64,000 nucleotides of DNA, taken from NCBI GenBank assembly GCA_029931535.1, contig JAQPZY010001242.1, positions 310,001-374,000 on the forward strand. The letters run 5' to 3'. Within the stretch, counting starts at the first letter, position 1. Each line of letters begins with the position of its first letter. The notes beneath the pieces were generated by a model. It did no database searches. It was not told the origin of the DNA and worked only from the letters and a program-made list of their open reading frames with translations. Positions 46,290 to 59,284 of this stretch are shown one piece after another. A program made the position numbers and the translations under genes. The DNA comes from Margaritifera margaritifera. Its lineage: Eukaryota > Mollusca > Bivalvia > Unionida > Margaritiferidae.

Positions 46290-46900
46290 CTGTGATTGTT
46301 TTGATGCATAGATTTCAATGACAAGTGTGTTTGGAAATAAAAACGCATTTGTCAGTAATGATTAGTCTTTTGGATTTATTTAAAAGTATGATCAATTGAC
46401 CACAAATTTGGCACCCCCAAAGTGGTGTTTATCATTTATTATTTACGTGATAATTACAGGAGACCGATAAATACTTATTGGTTTGGCAAATTAAAGAGAT
46501 AAAATAAGTTTTCTCAAATCCTTCTCAAAAGTTGGTCTGTCAGAGATTGTTTTGATGCATGTCACCAATTTCAAATTGGCTAGGTGAGTAGGTGATAACT
46601 GTTAATAATATAACTCCTGAGATTTCTTTGACAGGTGTGTCTGGAAATAAAAGGAACTTGTCGATAATGATTAGCAAGTTGGATTTCCTTAAAAGTCCAA
46701 TCAGTGTATCAAAAGTCCAAGCTGTGTTTATCATGTATTATTTATGTGATAATTAGTGGAGACCAATAAATATTTATTGGTTTGGCAAATAACTAAATGG
46801 ATAAAAATAAGTGTTCTCAAACTCTTCTCAAAAGTCAGCTTGTCAAAGATTGTTTTGATGCATGTTGCCAATTTTAACATGACTAGGTGACAATTGTTAA
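46290..46900. repeat. About 305-bp unit duplicated in tandem
   Basis: GATTGTTTTGATGCAT occurs near 46294, 46547 and 46848. The blocks between share GTGTGTTTGGAAATAAAA or GTGTGTCTGGAAATAAAA, TTATTTACGTGATAATTA or TTATTTATGTGATAATTA, and TTATTGGTTTGGCAAAT. Two diverged units plus a partial third. No coding. Confidence 0.82.
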
Positions 46901-47754
46901 GCAAATGGATAAAATAAGTGTTTGTAAATCATTCAGTTGTGAGTATAAATGACTCATTACAACAAGTCTAGCTTTGATTATTGTTGATGTAGTTGAAGAG
47001 ATGAGTTTGGTAGCATATCTAGGCAAAGAAAAGGAAACTTTACCAAGTTTCCACAAACAAATCTAAATGAACCTGCTTAAAAGAAAAATGGTTGTTTAAT
47101 TATTCAGTTCAAGATCTTTTAATTAAACCTCTAGGTTTCTCTCTCTCTCTCTCAAATCAACCTTTTTTCAAAAACCTTATCTATCTATCCATTTATTTGT
47201 CGATCTAAATACATGTATATGTCTGTCTTTGCTTTGTTTTTAACTATACATGTATATGCCTTCAAACCCCTGCTTTTCTTCTCAACTACATATAAAACAT
47301 TTACTATTTACATTTATCTTATTTGATAACTTTATTTATCAGCATACAATTTTCCAGTCAACTTGCCCTGGGCAAGCTGATTTTTAGAAAATTTGTAAAA
47401 CCCTGACATCATTAATATCTATTTTGATTTTCTTTATTTTCCGTCTGAGTTATCAACCTTCTTTGCTCTAGACATTTATATGTAGAGACATCTGTTTTCT
47501 AAATTGATGTTCAGTAAGGAAACAAAATTAGATGGATTTAGATTTATATTTATTGCACCAATTTATGTGATTTATTTGAAGCTTGTTGCACTTTTAACTT
47601 CTACAATCATAGTAAATCTTTCATGATAAAAGCTTGACAAGATCATTTACCCTGTTGTTTTTTTTTTCTCTCTTAATCATTGACAGAAGAATTCAGATTA
47701 TTCATATATTTTTGTTAAAAATCCATGTCTCCTGTCCATAATGATTAGTTTTCT

Positions 47755-47819
<65 letters not shown>

Positions 47820-48450
47820 ATGACAGCTTATAAGGATGGTATCCTGAGAGCATATTATGGGCAGGTTTCCTTTGTATGGAAGTGTTCTCTTTGATAGGTA
47901 TCACAATATGTACATTAAAGTATTGTATAGCAGGCATATTTTGCAGACGTAAAATTTGACAATTTCGTTCAAAACAGGAGTTTAGTTTTGATTAGTTATA
48001 TTTTAGCGATTGTGGACATTGAGAAGTTTTAATAATTAAAATGGTACATTTTGATGGAATTTAATTTCACACTCTTACTCTGAGACTGCTAAATTGCACA
48101 AAAAAATGTCACCGCTAAAATTTACCACTATACAGTACCGGTGTATGAAATCTCTTAAGCTGGAATTTCCTATCAAGAAATTGGCATTGTTTTCCTCAAA
48201 ATTTTCTTTCCAGCATCATACATCTTTGTAAAAATTTACAGTGAAGCCTGTCATGGCAAACACATTTAAATAAATGAAACATTCTTATGAGGGACAACAT
48301 TTATGAACCCTTTTCCTTAAGTTATGCTATATATTTCACTTCTATATAAAGGACACCTGTTCATTAAAGACAAAGTTTTGTGGCACCATTCAGTATCCTC
48401 TATAAGCAGTTTTTATTGTATGTTAATATGTACTTTATTTCTTTCTTCAG
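46901..48450. other. Intronic stretch with a TA microsatellite
   Basis: Nothing coding is seen. A block at 47940-48010 (GCAGACGTAAAATTTGACAA) matches 29830-29905 (GCAGACGTAAAATTTAGCAA), so it is a dispersed repeat. 48238-48425 may be a worn MITE. Confidence 0.45.
47757..47817. repeat. TA dinucleotide microsatellite
   Basis: About 30 uninterrupted copies of TA. It gives a meaningless Tyr/Ile repeat frame on the minus strand. Confidence 0.95.
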
Positions 48451-48546
48451 ACTGCAAATATGCTGGGTATCAACACTGAAGAGCTTGAAGTAGATGCTTG
48501 GGAAAATGAGAACTTGTGTCTCAGGCTTCTGTGTGAAAATGAAGTG
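48451..48546 (+). CDS. Exon: C-terminal conserved region, segment with LCLRLLCENE
   Basis: This exon has 32 codons in phase 0, with acceptor TTTCTTTCTTCAG and donor GAAGTG|GTGAGT. The product begins TANMLGINTEELEVD and ends LCLRLLCENEV. From memory, a Leu-rich segment with CEN/CEH followed by Trp-His occurs in uncharacterised large TIR-containing proteins of molluscs. This could not be checked here. It continues in the next exon with EWHQCHEQ. Confidence 0.8.
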
Positions 48547-49116
48547 GTGAGTAGGATAAAGAGAATGATAGAAACATCAAAGGCAATAGCATTATGATAT
48601 TATGTTCATGTGTAGTGTGCTATATCATAATGTCTTTACTGTTGTATGCCACAGAGTGGCATAATACATACAGCAAGTCATCTTGAAATGTAATAAAGTC
48701 ATGCATAGCCTTTTAAAAGTTTTTGATTGATAAATTTCAGCCTTGTTAATTAAGGATATTTTTTTTTTTTTACTGCTGAATAATAAATATTCTTGTTGCA
48801 AGCAACTACAATTTCCACTCTGACATATCAATAAGGCAGCTTTTATGAAACTTTTGTGTGCCATCTGAGCTTGCATTCTCAATTTCATCATATAACTGCT
48901 TTCTTATTGTAGGTAAGATATATAAAATACAGAAAATGTGATATAAAATCATTATTTACATTTTTTTAAGCAATCTCATTTAATGACATGGAATTATGCT
49001 TTATCTGTTGTACCTTGCTATGACAATTATTGCAGGGTAGGCCTGGTAAACACTATCAGGCCAAATCAGGCCTCTTGTTTAGAATTATATACTATATTAA
49101 TGTCTGTACTTGTCAG

Positions 49117-49299
49117 GAATGGCACCAGTGTCACGAGCAGCACTTGTTGGCATTCCGGACAGAGGAAGAGAAGCAGACACTGCTGCGGAAGGCAGCTCCA
49201 TACTTGTCCCGAATTTACCGTATCCTGCACCAGAGTCCCATCAAACTAAATTGCTTTGTTGGAAAGACAGGGGAAAAGTACCAGAACTGGATACAGGAG
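49117..49299 (+). CDS. Exon: C-terminal conserved region, APYLSRIYRIL segment
   Basis: This exon has 61 codons in phase 0, with acceptor TCTGTACTTGTCAG and donor CAGGAG|GTAAAT. The product contains EWHQCHEQHLLAFRTEEE, APYLSRIYRILHQS and GEKYQNWIQE. Its composition is that of a well-folded helical domain. I know of no named family. Overlapping frames are shadows. The following intron of about 13 kb holds DIRS element G and the I2/hAT cluster. Confidence 0.82.
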
Positions 49300-50159
49300 G
49301 TAAATGAAGAAAAATTATCATCTGTGGTCAGTAATCATAACTGTGGCAACATCATGAATTACCCATGACACATCTGTGAATCTACAATACATTGGCTTAT
49401 ACCCAAGACAAGCCACATTGTCTAGACAGTATGTACATATCCTGAAATGGTTAATTTTACCAAATCATCATTTCAATCATTTTTCATTGGTATTAATTTA
49501 CACTTGACATGCATTCAGAATCATTTCATTTGCATTCCATTTGTGATCTGTTTGCATTATGTTTGCATTTCATTCACATTTACATTTTTTCTTTAAATAT
49601 GTTGCCCAATCATAATACATCAGGAGTACATCAGGCACTTTACATATCTAGCTATCCCAAACAAAAAAAGAGATTCACTTGTCTTTTTTAGCTTGTTTTA
49701 GAATCAGAAGTACTCAAGGTGGAATTCAGATGAGAGTGGTCTCCCCTTGGATAGAAGGATTGGTGCAAAATCCTGTCAATTCAGTAGTTACTACTTCTGT
49801 TCATGCTGAAAGGCACGCTTCATCTCAGGGCCTCACAAATACCAAATTCACTTATGCCTTTTCATCAGTTGAGTAGTTCTTTGGAGTTTTCTCACTGTAT
49901 CTTCATTGTAGATGAATATTTTGCATTTTATTTGTCCAACTGTGTCATACAGTAAGCATGTTGGTGCCTTTTTAAGTGCCTGCTCTAGGATCTATAGTAC
50001 TTTCAGTTTAACCCAGTGCTTAACCTTGTTATGAACTTTGTCAGGTAAATGTTTTTTAATTACATGTTGTGAGGTCATGTGTGTCATTTCCATGGTCATT
50101 TTTCATTATTTTTAGCATCCGCTTATGGTAAGTACAGAATAATGCTTCACTGATTTCAC

Positions 50160-52400
50160 CTGTGTATGCCATGCTCACTTTATTTTCAGGAATTAGCACA
50201 ATTATATGGGGTGCTTGTGGTTCCTCTACTTGTATAAATTGTATGGGGTGCAGTTCAGGTCATACTTGTATAAATTGTATGGGGTGCAGTTCAGGCCATA
50301 CTTGTTTAAATTCTATGGGGTGCAGTTCATTGTATACTTGCAACATGTGCTGACACTGGTCTGACTTCATAGGTGACTGTCTCTGCCAAAAAAATTATAT
50401 CCGTCAAATGTGAGAGCTAAAAAGCAAACAATAAAGGATGTGGTCACCATAAGTATTGCCTGTGACACTACCTCAATCAACAACTTCCTCTTACCTCAGT
50501 CACCTGTTCATAAGAAGATTCAGCAATCAAGGTCATCATGAGCTTCTCACACAGGGAAAACCTCGCCATTGACTTCACTACCACGAACAGACATGGTCTT
50601 CACAGTTTCACCTTTGGGACTAGTATCAACTTGGTACAGTGGCCCATCTGGATATACCAGCAACACATGCACACCCCAGTCCTGGCTACAGTCATCTTTT
50701 CAGATAGCCAGTATGGGACTTCAGCTCCAGATGCCAACTGGCTATGGACAACACCAACTCTGACACATCTTCAACTTACACCTTCAATTCCGAGACCAGG
50801 TACATTGATTTATTTTCCAGGTTTACACATTCCTTGGTTCATGACATAGTGCATGACATTCAGACATGTTCATCCAATTCCTTGTTCTGACTCAGATGCC
50901 TGGTATAACCAGCACTGGAATCAGTTAACTAACAACACCTAGCTCTGGACTCCTGGAAAGATCAGACCAGCTGTGGACAGGTCTATCACTGATTCCAGCT
51001 CTGTCACAAACAGTCGAGTATGGTGATACCCCATTCCTGGAATCTCAATACCAGTCCCGACCAACAATTATGTTGCATCCCAACATCAATGAACTGCCAG
51101 CCTTGTTCACCATTCCTCTCAACCTGCTTTGCCAGCTCAGTTGCAATGTGCATCTTGGGAGGCATCTGTATGACCCCAGCCTTCTGTGTTTGAAGATTAA
51201 CTCTCACAAGTGCCATCTTCCTTTTTTGATCCAACAATGTCCAGAGTAGACTTAGCATTTCACACATCAATTGAAGAAGTTTTCCACTTTTTTGCTGCCT
51301 GAGTTTTGTTCACCTCCACCTACTTTGTCATTGGTTGCTTAAAAGTTTCAACATCCAACAATCTATTAGTCAAGAAAGACAAGCTGGCATTTAAACACCT
51401 ACTGCAGTCTGATCAAGTCACTGATATGCTACATGTTTATGAGAGGCAGCTTCAAGAGTGTAGTTTCAAGAGGCTTTCCTTTTCAACTGGATGACTCCAA
51501 CCAAATTTCATCCTGACTTGCTACAAGACATACATGCCAGTTTTTCACACTGATGTTCCAGCTCTCAACAGAGATAGTGTTGGCCTAGGAATGTCGAAAC
51601 CTTCCTCTGTATATAGGGGCCAGATGTGTTTGACACCAAACAATTGGTTCAGTATGTTGTAGCAATAGGGTACATGCTCAACTTGCTTTTGATGGCTATT
51701 TTTCAGCAGTCTGAACACAGTCTAGACCCTTTTCTCAAGAACCCTGCTGGTCATACTTGGGAGTTGGTCTCTTGTATGGCACATGTGCTTATCAAACCAG
51801 TTCAACACTCACTTCACAGTGCCATATTTTACTGCTTGCAGACAGTGATGCCTTTCTCTCAACATCTGCCTTCCTCAAAGATCACCACAACGCCATCCTT
51901 AGATCATGGCCACTTTCTTACAACATTATATTAATGGCCAGATAGAAAAGATCAGGAAACAGGCTGCCAAAGAGGAAAACCTTGTGCAGGTCCAGTGACC
52001 TAGAGCCTAGCCCACATTTCCAAGGAGAGATCAGAGAAACAGAAAAGACATACACACACACACACAGGGCATGTTACATGGGGACACCATCCTCCAAGCC
52101 ATTTCCCTCGATGAGAACTCCATTTCCAAGGACCACAGAAGACAAGACACAGAGAGACAAGGGTGACTTTTGACCCAGTTTCTCTACCCCTGAGAGCCTC
52201 CATTTTACAGAAAATGATACCATGCTTATGCCACCCTTTACAGACGTTCTGGTGGGGGAGACTCCAACATTTTGCCATGGAATGGGAGAGACTTTGCCCA
52301 GATGACTTGTGGATCTTGACAATCATCTCAGAGGGCCTCCAAATCATCCGCACCCCTCTGCCATTGTCAAGGCCAACCTTCTTTTCAGACTTTCCAAGCT
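50160..52400 (+). pseudogene. DIRS G gag-like ORF1 and start of reverse transcriptase
   Basis: Cys-rich repeats at 50195-50345 are followed by HTPVLATVIFSDSQYG (about 50670), SDQVTDMLHVYERQLQECS (51409-51465), LVQYVVAIGYMLNLLLMAIF (51644-51703) and, in the RT leader, GRLQHFAMEWERLCPDDLW (52259-52315), the block that opens DIRS reverse transcriptases. Reading frames change several times. Homologous to ORF1 of B. Confidence 0.8.
50195..50345 (+). repeat. 36-bp tandem repeat encoding Cys-rich units
   Basis: Copies start near 50231, 50267 and 50303, with a degenerate copy before. The unit TGTATAAATTGTATGGGGTG (first 20 bases) encodes CINCMGCSSGHT. The unit is a multiple of three, so the open frame is kept. 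It lies at the N-terminal end of the DIRS G ORF1. Confidence 0.9.
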
Positions 52401-52840
52401 GATGTTCTGCAGTAGGGGAAAAATAATCTTCTCACAAAAAGGGGAATAGAGAGGATTTTACTTCAGACTGTTCAAAAAGTCCCCAAGGCCATTTTCGCAA
52501 GTGGTGTCATCATCAGCAGATCCACATCTTAGTCTTCCACATCCCAGTCAGGCACATTGTCCTAGTTCACCCACTTTTCCAGCCAGCAGAATCAGCCAAT
52601 TCATACCCATTGGTCCAAACAACCACAGTCTTCTGTTGAATCTGTGCCTGTTGGGATCAACCCATAGTGGAGCTACTGTAGTATCAGAAATTTTGTAGGG
52701 GACCAATTTTCATGGTTTTCGTTGTTGCCCCGAACCACGAATTTAAATATCCAACGAAAAATTAGGCACATATGATGATGACCCCCTACCCGCTCCCATT
52801 TTCTTACTGTTTCATTCCTAGAGATTAACAAAGCTACTAG

Positions 52841-53952
52841 TACAGTGGTCCCCCTCTTGAATGGCCCCACTGACTAGCAGCCACCCGCTTTATACGGCCA
52901 CAATCCATTGGCACCGACGAGTTTGTGTTCAAAAGTACCCCTCAAGGACAGCCACCAATCTAACGCGACCTGCGGCCAGCATTTTAGTGCAAAAACGGTC
53001 AAATTTACCCCTTGCGAGCGGCCACATAATGTTGTTTCAGATCAAAATCTCGCTAATATTTTTTAATTTCTCAATTCAACACATTGACACTTTGTTCCAA
53101 CATGCCAATAAAGTAGCTTTAATCCATACAAAGAGGTCAGTAATCCGATTATCCTTACTGCCATGTGTTCCTTAGATGTTAGTTTTAGTCACTTTGATAA
53201 TTACTGGCAATTATTACCACCAATAATTATCAAGATGACAAAAGCTAACCGCAAAGAAGCACAGCATTGTTCAGCTCAAGTCAGCGTGACATTGGGTCGC
53301 CAGATAGTAAAATGGTATGTTAGCCTTTCTGGCTTCCCTCTATTAGATTATGAAATGTAAGTAACCAGGTACAAGACTGGAGAAGAAAAAAAAAAGTCGA
53401 TCACGTGACAGACTCACATTCGTTGTAAACACTGTGCCTCTTGCGTGATTGCCCGCGAAGAAATAAGTTGTCGCAAAATATCGTCAGACATTCTCAGTTT
53501 AGAACGAAAAGTGAAAGCAATTAAATTAAACGAAAAGAGGGAGAGTCTTTTGATAACTACTGAGACATTTTATGTCAAAAAGATTCAAATAAACATTGTC
53601 AATATACATTTCAACTGCATTGAGTGGGAAGACGGAATCGACGGACATACAGGGATGGTTACAACCAAATGTTTGTGCCCAGCATTTACCAACAATGTGG
53701 TTTTGCACCACGATTCATGATTATTCATATTTTTTTAAAATAACATTGATATTAGTTTTATCACATTAAGTCCTTAATATTCCTGTGATTTTAAATGAAA
53801 ATATTAAATATATAAAAATTAGTTACATCTTTTATACTTTATATGCAGTTATTACTTACAACTGTGTGATCCCCCTCTAGAAAGGCCACCTGTCTTATAA
53901 GGACACTTTCTTGCTGCAGAAGGAGTGGCCTTATAAGAGGGGGACCACTGTA
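52841..53952 (+). mobile_element. Tigger-like non-autonomous DNA element T2
   Basis: Ends TACAGTGGTCCCCCTCTTGA and inversely ATAAGAGGGGGACCACTGTA, TA at both edges. Homologous to T1 at 5280-6421 in opposite orientation. An open frame at 53445-53720 includes LSLERKVKAIKLNEKRES, which resembles the N-terminal helix-turn-helix of CENP-B/Tigger transposases, so the element is probably a deletion derivative of an autonomous Tigger. Confidence 0.88.
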
Positions 53953-54554
53953 TTTGATAAATCAATGTCAATACTGTAATCTAGTAACAAAATATTAGCT
54001 TTTCTTTACACGAGTTTGTTTTATTTTAACCTGTTGAAAAAAGAATTATAAAGCATTTTATATTGTTTCAATGCACATGTATCAATAAGGTATCCGATAG
54101 CTGTAATTTCCACTCACTGCCTTAAATCGATATGTGAGATAAGTAAGGATAGAGATAAATGAGAAAGAGCATAAGGTATTCAAACACTAGTAATACAGAA
54201 ATTGAAAGAAAGAATAATAAAAGTACTAGTGTATGAAAATTAAATTTAATACTTATTCAGATGGATCCTTCATTATAGTACAACTGTTGTTGAAAAATTT
54301 AAATCCTCCTGAAAGCACATTTCACTTTATCCATGCATTTTTAATCCAAAAGAACAACACGCCTGTAAAATACTTGAGCTATCGTTTGAAGCACTATTAT
54401 TAATGCAACACTATGTATATACACTAATTACAGCAGAGTATTTAAGCTCACACTTCACTGACTTTCGGACAAAGCCACTGTATCTACATTGTGTCACTCG
54501 AGTCTTATGGTACACACAAATGCTCATCCAGTAAATAATCCCCAAATTGCAGAA

Positions 54555-54935
54555 TTAAACAAGTCCAGCTTTCTCAAAAACACTGTTAATAAGGTCTGAT
54601 TTTTCACTCTTTGTTGCGTGAGCTGCAATTATCCCTTCAGCGTGTATTGTCTTGATTAATGAGAATGCAAGGTTCACTAACACAGTGCACTGATCATCAC
54701 CAGTAACATCTTCCTTTTCCGTGATTGCCTCCATGACCTCTTTAGCATACCAGTTGTGAAAGTATGATTTTAATTCCTCTTTTTGCTCTTTATTTGCTGT
54801 CAACTCTAGTGGTTGAAGTTGGTCTGTACATGAGGCAGGCACTAACAAAGGAGTGATTCCACTGTCTTTCAATTTAGTTAGCATCTTCGAATTTTGGTGG
54901 GCTCTAAACTCATCAAATATTGTCACTGCCTGCAT
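54555..54935 (-). pseudogene. pogo/Tigger-type DDE transposase, C-terminal fragment
   Basis: 126 codons in one frame to a natural stop. It starts with AVTIFDEFRAHQNSKML, where D in FDEFRAH is in the place of the second catalytic Asp, and continues VPASCTDQLQPLELTANKE, the typical CTDxLQPLD block with Glu in place of the last Asp. The end has WYAKEVMEA and a helical tail. The N-terminal DNA-binding part and first catalytic Asp are missing. It belongs to element H. The frame is open and could be fairly recent. Confidence 0.85.
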
Positions 54936-55489
54936 TGAGCAAGGGGCAGCCAGTCACGTGTTTTGTTCACTTTATGGACAGTGATTTAAGTAAGAAATCA
55001 TACAATGCACTTTAATAGCCTATTGGCTTAGTGTTGTTGGCTGCATCTGCTTCCTTTGATGTTGAGCACTCAGACGAAAACACAGTGTTAAGTGATTGAT
55101 CTTGACAGGTGTTTTTATTTGTGTTCATAGAGGTGGTAGTATTGTTTTTGTGTTGTTGGCTGCGTCAGCTTCTATTGATGTTATTCACTTGGATGAAAAC
55201 ATGGTTTTGAACTTTTCAGGTCTTAGATTTGTGCTCATACATGTGGTAGTGTTGTTTTAAATATTCAAGTGACCGCCATTTGCATCAGCATCATTTTATT
55301 CTTTTGTATTATTTATTTTGGGTATTTGTAGAGGTTAAACCATGAAATTAAATACTTACTAATATGCAAACTTTGACAGGCAAAACCACGAATTTAAGTA
55401 CCCACGAAAATGTCTTTTTTTACAAAACTATGAAAATTGAGAACCATGAAAATAAATGATACTACAGTATATGCAATGGAGTGGAGTAA

Positions 55490-56560
55490 AGAGCTGCCAA
55501 CCGTCACCTCTCCAGTCCCAGGTTCAACAGAATGGTCAGTTGATGCTCTTCCCTGAACTGAATGGACTATATGCATACATTTTTTCCCAAAACTCTCTGA
55601 TTTGCAAAGTCTTGCAAACATCAGTGGAATTAGAATGTCATCTAATCTTCTTTCAAGTAGGGAAAATCAAGGGTTAGTGATCTATTGAACTTAGCATTGG
55701 CGATTCCCTGGAAAATCCTGCCTTCTCCCCACCTGCTCAAACAATCCAGAATGCAGGTCTTCCATCTGAACCCAGATATGCTGAACCTGCCTGTCTGGTT
55801 CATATCATGCTAGCCCTTATAAGGAAACAGTTCTCAGAACAAGTGGTGGACAGAATTTGCTTGGTCACGAAGGCCGACCAATTTGAAAGCATATGAGGGG
55901 AAATGGGGTTTGTTGCCAGTTGAATACCATCTCTCCTTTAAAATCCTCAGTACCACAGTAAGCTAACTTCCTTTTTGGTTCATCAAAAAGTTGGCTCCGA
56001 TCACAATCAAGTGCAAGTGTTCCACAATTTCAGCACATTTTGACATCATGGAAGGGATTTAGGCTAGAAGAAAGAGCTCTCTGACCTTCATGCAGACTTT
56101 AATTGGACTCAACTAAAGGCTTTGGCCCTTTGTACAAAAATTGGTATCTTCGATCGATTCTGATGTGGTTGAGTAAGACACAGTTTAAACCAATGTCTAG
56201 AACCTCCTTGACTCCTCTATCATACAAAACCTATTTCCTAGTCACTCTAGCTACAGCATGCAGAATGAGTGAGACTTGTCAGTCAATCCAAACTATCTGC
56301 AATTCCACCATGATGGTTCAGTTTCACTTGTGATGGTCTCTGCTTTCATTGGCAAGACCAGGCTACCACTCATGGGGAATGAGTCCTGTGTCTTTTTTCT
56401 GCTGTCTTCCATGGACCCTTCACCCCAAGTGCATCTACAGGACCCTGTAAGGGTTCAGAAGTGGTACCTAAAGCAAACTGATAAAATGAAAAGAAGGACA
56501 TCTTGCTAAGTCTTACCAATCAAAGAAGGAAGGAATGATATTCCAGCTCCGGTTATGTCA
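55490..56560 (+). pseudogene. DIRS G recombinase and preceding block
   Basis: A block near 55530-55630 (EWSVDAL, NGLYAYIF) continues the RNase H-adjacent region. The recombinase follows: KTQFKPMSRTSLTPLSYKTY (56175-56234) with FLVTLATACRMSETC (first Arg box), then DGSVSLVMVSAFIGKTRLPL. Later parts to 56950 are broken. No intact catalytic core. Confidence 0.8.
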
Positions 56561-57261
56561 TCCTGGATATGATGGGTTATCCACTCAGCTAATTAGGAAC
56601 TAACCCAAGACCAGATGAAGTTCTTGCACATATCAGCTCATGAGGTTAGGGTGGTCGCCACTTGCATCGAATTTTAACACAACTGCTCCCTAACTGACAA
56701 TATCCAAGCCAAGGAATGAAGATCAGAAATGACATTCTCTAGCTTTTACCAAAGAAATATGTCATTGCAAAAGTCTCAGTTTGACTTGGTGGGACCTATA
56801 TCAGCAGCGCAACAGGTTACCTTCCCATGTCATTCCATATCTTCATAATAATGGGGGTTACTCTACTTCCGACGGATTTGTGGGAATGCAAATTTTTCTT
56901 CATACCTCATCTTAGCATAAACCATGTGCAGTTAGCCCATATTTCACATGATTTGAAACTGCTTCACATATATTACAAGACTGTAGACATGGCTGACTCC
57001 TAATGTATTATGATCAGGTAACGTATTTGAAGAAGAAACCAATTTTTAAAGTCAAATGTGTTGCTTCAATCATAATATGGGCACACCCTCTCAAACCCTT
57101 CCTGCAGTGCATCCTCGGAAGAGCATGCACATCTTCTTCCAGTAATTGACAGATTGATGGGATTCGTTGCCAGTGCCTCAATCCAAGATAAGACTACTCT
57201 CATCTGACTTCCATATTGGTAAGCGGACAAGCCTTTAGTACTTCTGTTGTTAAAACAAGCC

Positions 57262-58060
57262 AAAAGATGCAAACACAATATTGTCAATGCAGCTAGTCTC
57301 ACAGTTTTCAATGGATCGCCGTGAAACTTGGTAAATGTTGTGGCCATCATTTGATGATGTGCATATCAACAAATGACTTTGCTCCAGCAATTTTTGTTAG
57401 TTATTGCCCTTTTTGTTTTGCAGCTGCATGCAGTGTATGACAGTATCATGTAAACTTGACAAGTCTGAGAGTTTTTTCTTGGATTGCTGTGATACTTGGT
57501 ACATATTTTAGTGATCATCTGAAAATGCGCATATCAACAATTTCACTGTGCACTTGCGAGGTTTGTTTGAGTTACTGTCCTTTTTTACCTGCAGCTATGT
57601 GTAGCATATATCAGAATCTTGTGAAAGAAACTAGTCTCACAGATTTAAATTGATCACCATAAAACTTGGGCAAAAGTTATGATCATCATCTGGAGATGCA
57701 CATATTGACAAATCACTCCTGTAATTTTTGTTAGAGTTATTACCCTTTTTTATTTTGAGCCTGATGTAGTGTATGACAGAATCTTGTGAACACAATGTGG
57801 CCTATTGATTCCAGTGGATTGCTGCGAAACTTCTACATACTGACAAATCTTTGTGCTCTGGTGATTTTTGTAAGAGTTATTACCCTTACAGCTGGATGAA
57901 GTATTATGACAGAATTTTTTTTGAATCCAACTACTCTTGCAGTTTTGAGTGGATTGCTTTAAAACTTAGTATATATTAGGGTTATCATCATCAGATATGC
58001 ATACTGATCAATCATTGTTCTTGCTATTTTCGGAAGAGTTATGCACTTTATTTACTATAG
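57262..58060. repeat. Diverged tandem repeat, about 165-bp unit, 5 copies
   Basis: Units carry AAACTTGGTA-like text (57328, 57492, 57662, 57827, 57961), TGACAGAATCTTGTGAA-like text and TTTTTGTTAGAGTTATTACC. Spacing is about 134-170 bases. It begins right at the end of DIRS G. A similar short stretch occurs at the very end of the window (63945-64000). Confidence 0.82.
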
Positions 58061-58099
58061 CCTCATCTCCATCATGTTGTAATAGGTAGGATGCAGGAA

Positions 58100-58100
<1 letters not shown>

Positions 58101-58130
<30 letters not shown>

Positions 58131-58184
58131 TGTATGTATGTATGTATGTATGGATGGATGGATGGATGGATGGATGGATGGACG
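58101..58184. repeat. TATG and TGGA tetranucleotide microsatellite
   Basis: About 12 TATG units are followed by about 8 TGGA units with one variant. Confidence 0.95.
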
Positions 58185-59284
58185 GATTTTTATGACACAT
58201 CAACACAATCCTGGCTACCATATTTTGGTGTGTATAACAAGAACTATTGTTTAACAAGCACCCCAATTTTTGACCCAGCATGAGGTGAGAAACTTCTTTC
58301 TGCCATATAACAAACATAAGATTATACTGCATTTCAAAATCTTCATTTTTATCAATTTTCATCATGAAACAGCATTCAGCTACTTTGGATAGTGTTATAT
58401 TTGTTACATTTGTTACATGGCATTTAATTGGTTTACAATAAAACAGTGCTTAACTACTTAGTTCTTTTCTGCCAGTGCTTAATAATGCCTATGATGAATA
58501 GTTTGTCGCTTTCAGTGAAGGCTTTTCTCACATGCCCCATGTTGATACATGTACTTTGTCTGACTATATTTGTTGAGATTCAAGATTGAACACATACTGT
58601 TATGTGAAAGTGTAGGTCCAGTATTTATACTTAGTTGGACTAGCATGACACCTCTGAAATACATCTCAGTGTTCAAGCTAGAATTTACCCAGACAGTGTA
58701 TCATAATTATGTTTAGCACATCAAAGCTTTAACCTTGCTAAGTCAAAGAAGCATTGAGCACTGTATAGTTACAAAGAAATATCAAATACTGTGATTTAGG
58801 ATGAGAAAAAAAAAAAACAACCAAGGTTGTTGTTTTTTTTAAAGTAAATAAATTGCCAATTTACCTAGACAATGCAATGTAATTCATACATGTGACAGAA
58901 CTAGGATTTCAAACCAGTAGATCTGCAAATTTTGATCAGTAGATTGGCCACTAAACCAGTAGATTTTTTTATCGGCATACATTTTACGTTTCAAGGGGAT
59001 CGAAAACAAAACAAGTGCTTTCTTGTGCCATAATATGTATTCTCTTCATACTGTAATAAAATAGCAAGTTTAAACATGAATCAGATTTGGATTCTGATGG
59101 AAAATGTTACAATAATAATTACTTATTATGAGTCAATATACGGTCAAATAATAAAAAAGGAAGAGTTGTTTATCTGATAGTTCACCACAAAGATCTTTCT
59201 TTTATAAAATCCAATAGCATTTTTAGTTTCATTCACAAGATCACTGTCTAGTGACCACTGATGAGATTCATTGTGATTATTAAG

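Larger units (their letters stand above)
52674..55469 (-). mobile_element. pogo/Tigger-like DNA element H inside DIRS G
   Basis: Perfect inverted ends of at least 13 bases, TACTGTAGTATCA at 52674 and TGATACTACAGTA at 55457-55469, with TA edges. Sub-terminal ACCACGAATTTAA motifs occur near both ends. It holds a transposase fragment on the minus strand (54555-54935) and the nested element T2. Length without T2 is about 1.7 kb. Confidence 0.88.
49600..57262 (+). mobile_element. DIRS-type retrotransposon G with nested DNA elements
   Basis: Left terminus 49600-49830 (AGCTTGTTTTAGAATCAGAA, GATGAGAGTGGTC) matches the reverse complement of 57060-57260 (AAGACTACTCTCATC, TTAAAACAAGCC). ORF1 and the start of the RT lie at 50160-52400, RNase H end and recombinase at 55490-56560. 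The DNA element H (52674-55469) interrupts it. Length without H is about 4.9 kb. Confidence 0.85.

Noticed and set aside
47698..47937. Minus-strand frame with a long Ile-Tyr repeat
   Set aside because: It is a translation of the TA microsatellite at 47757-47817.
58072..58365. Minus-strand frame with Ser-Ile-His-Pro and Thr-Tyr-Ile-His repeats
   Set aside because: It is a translation of the TGGA and TATG microsatellite.
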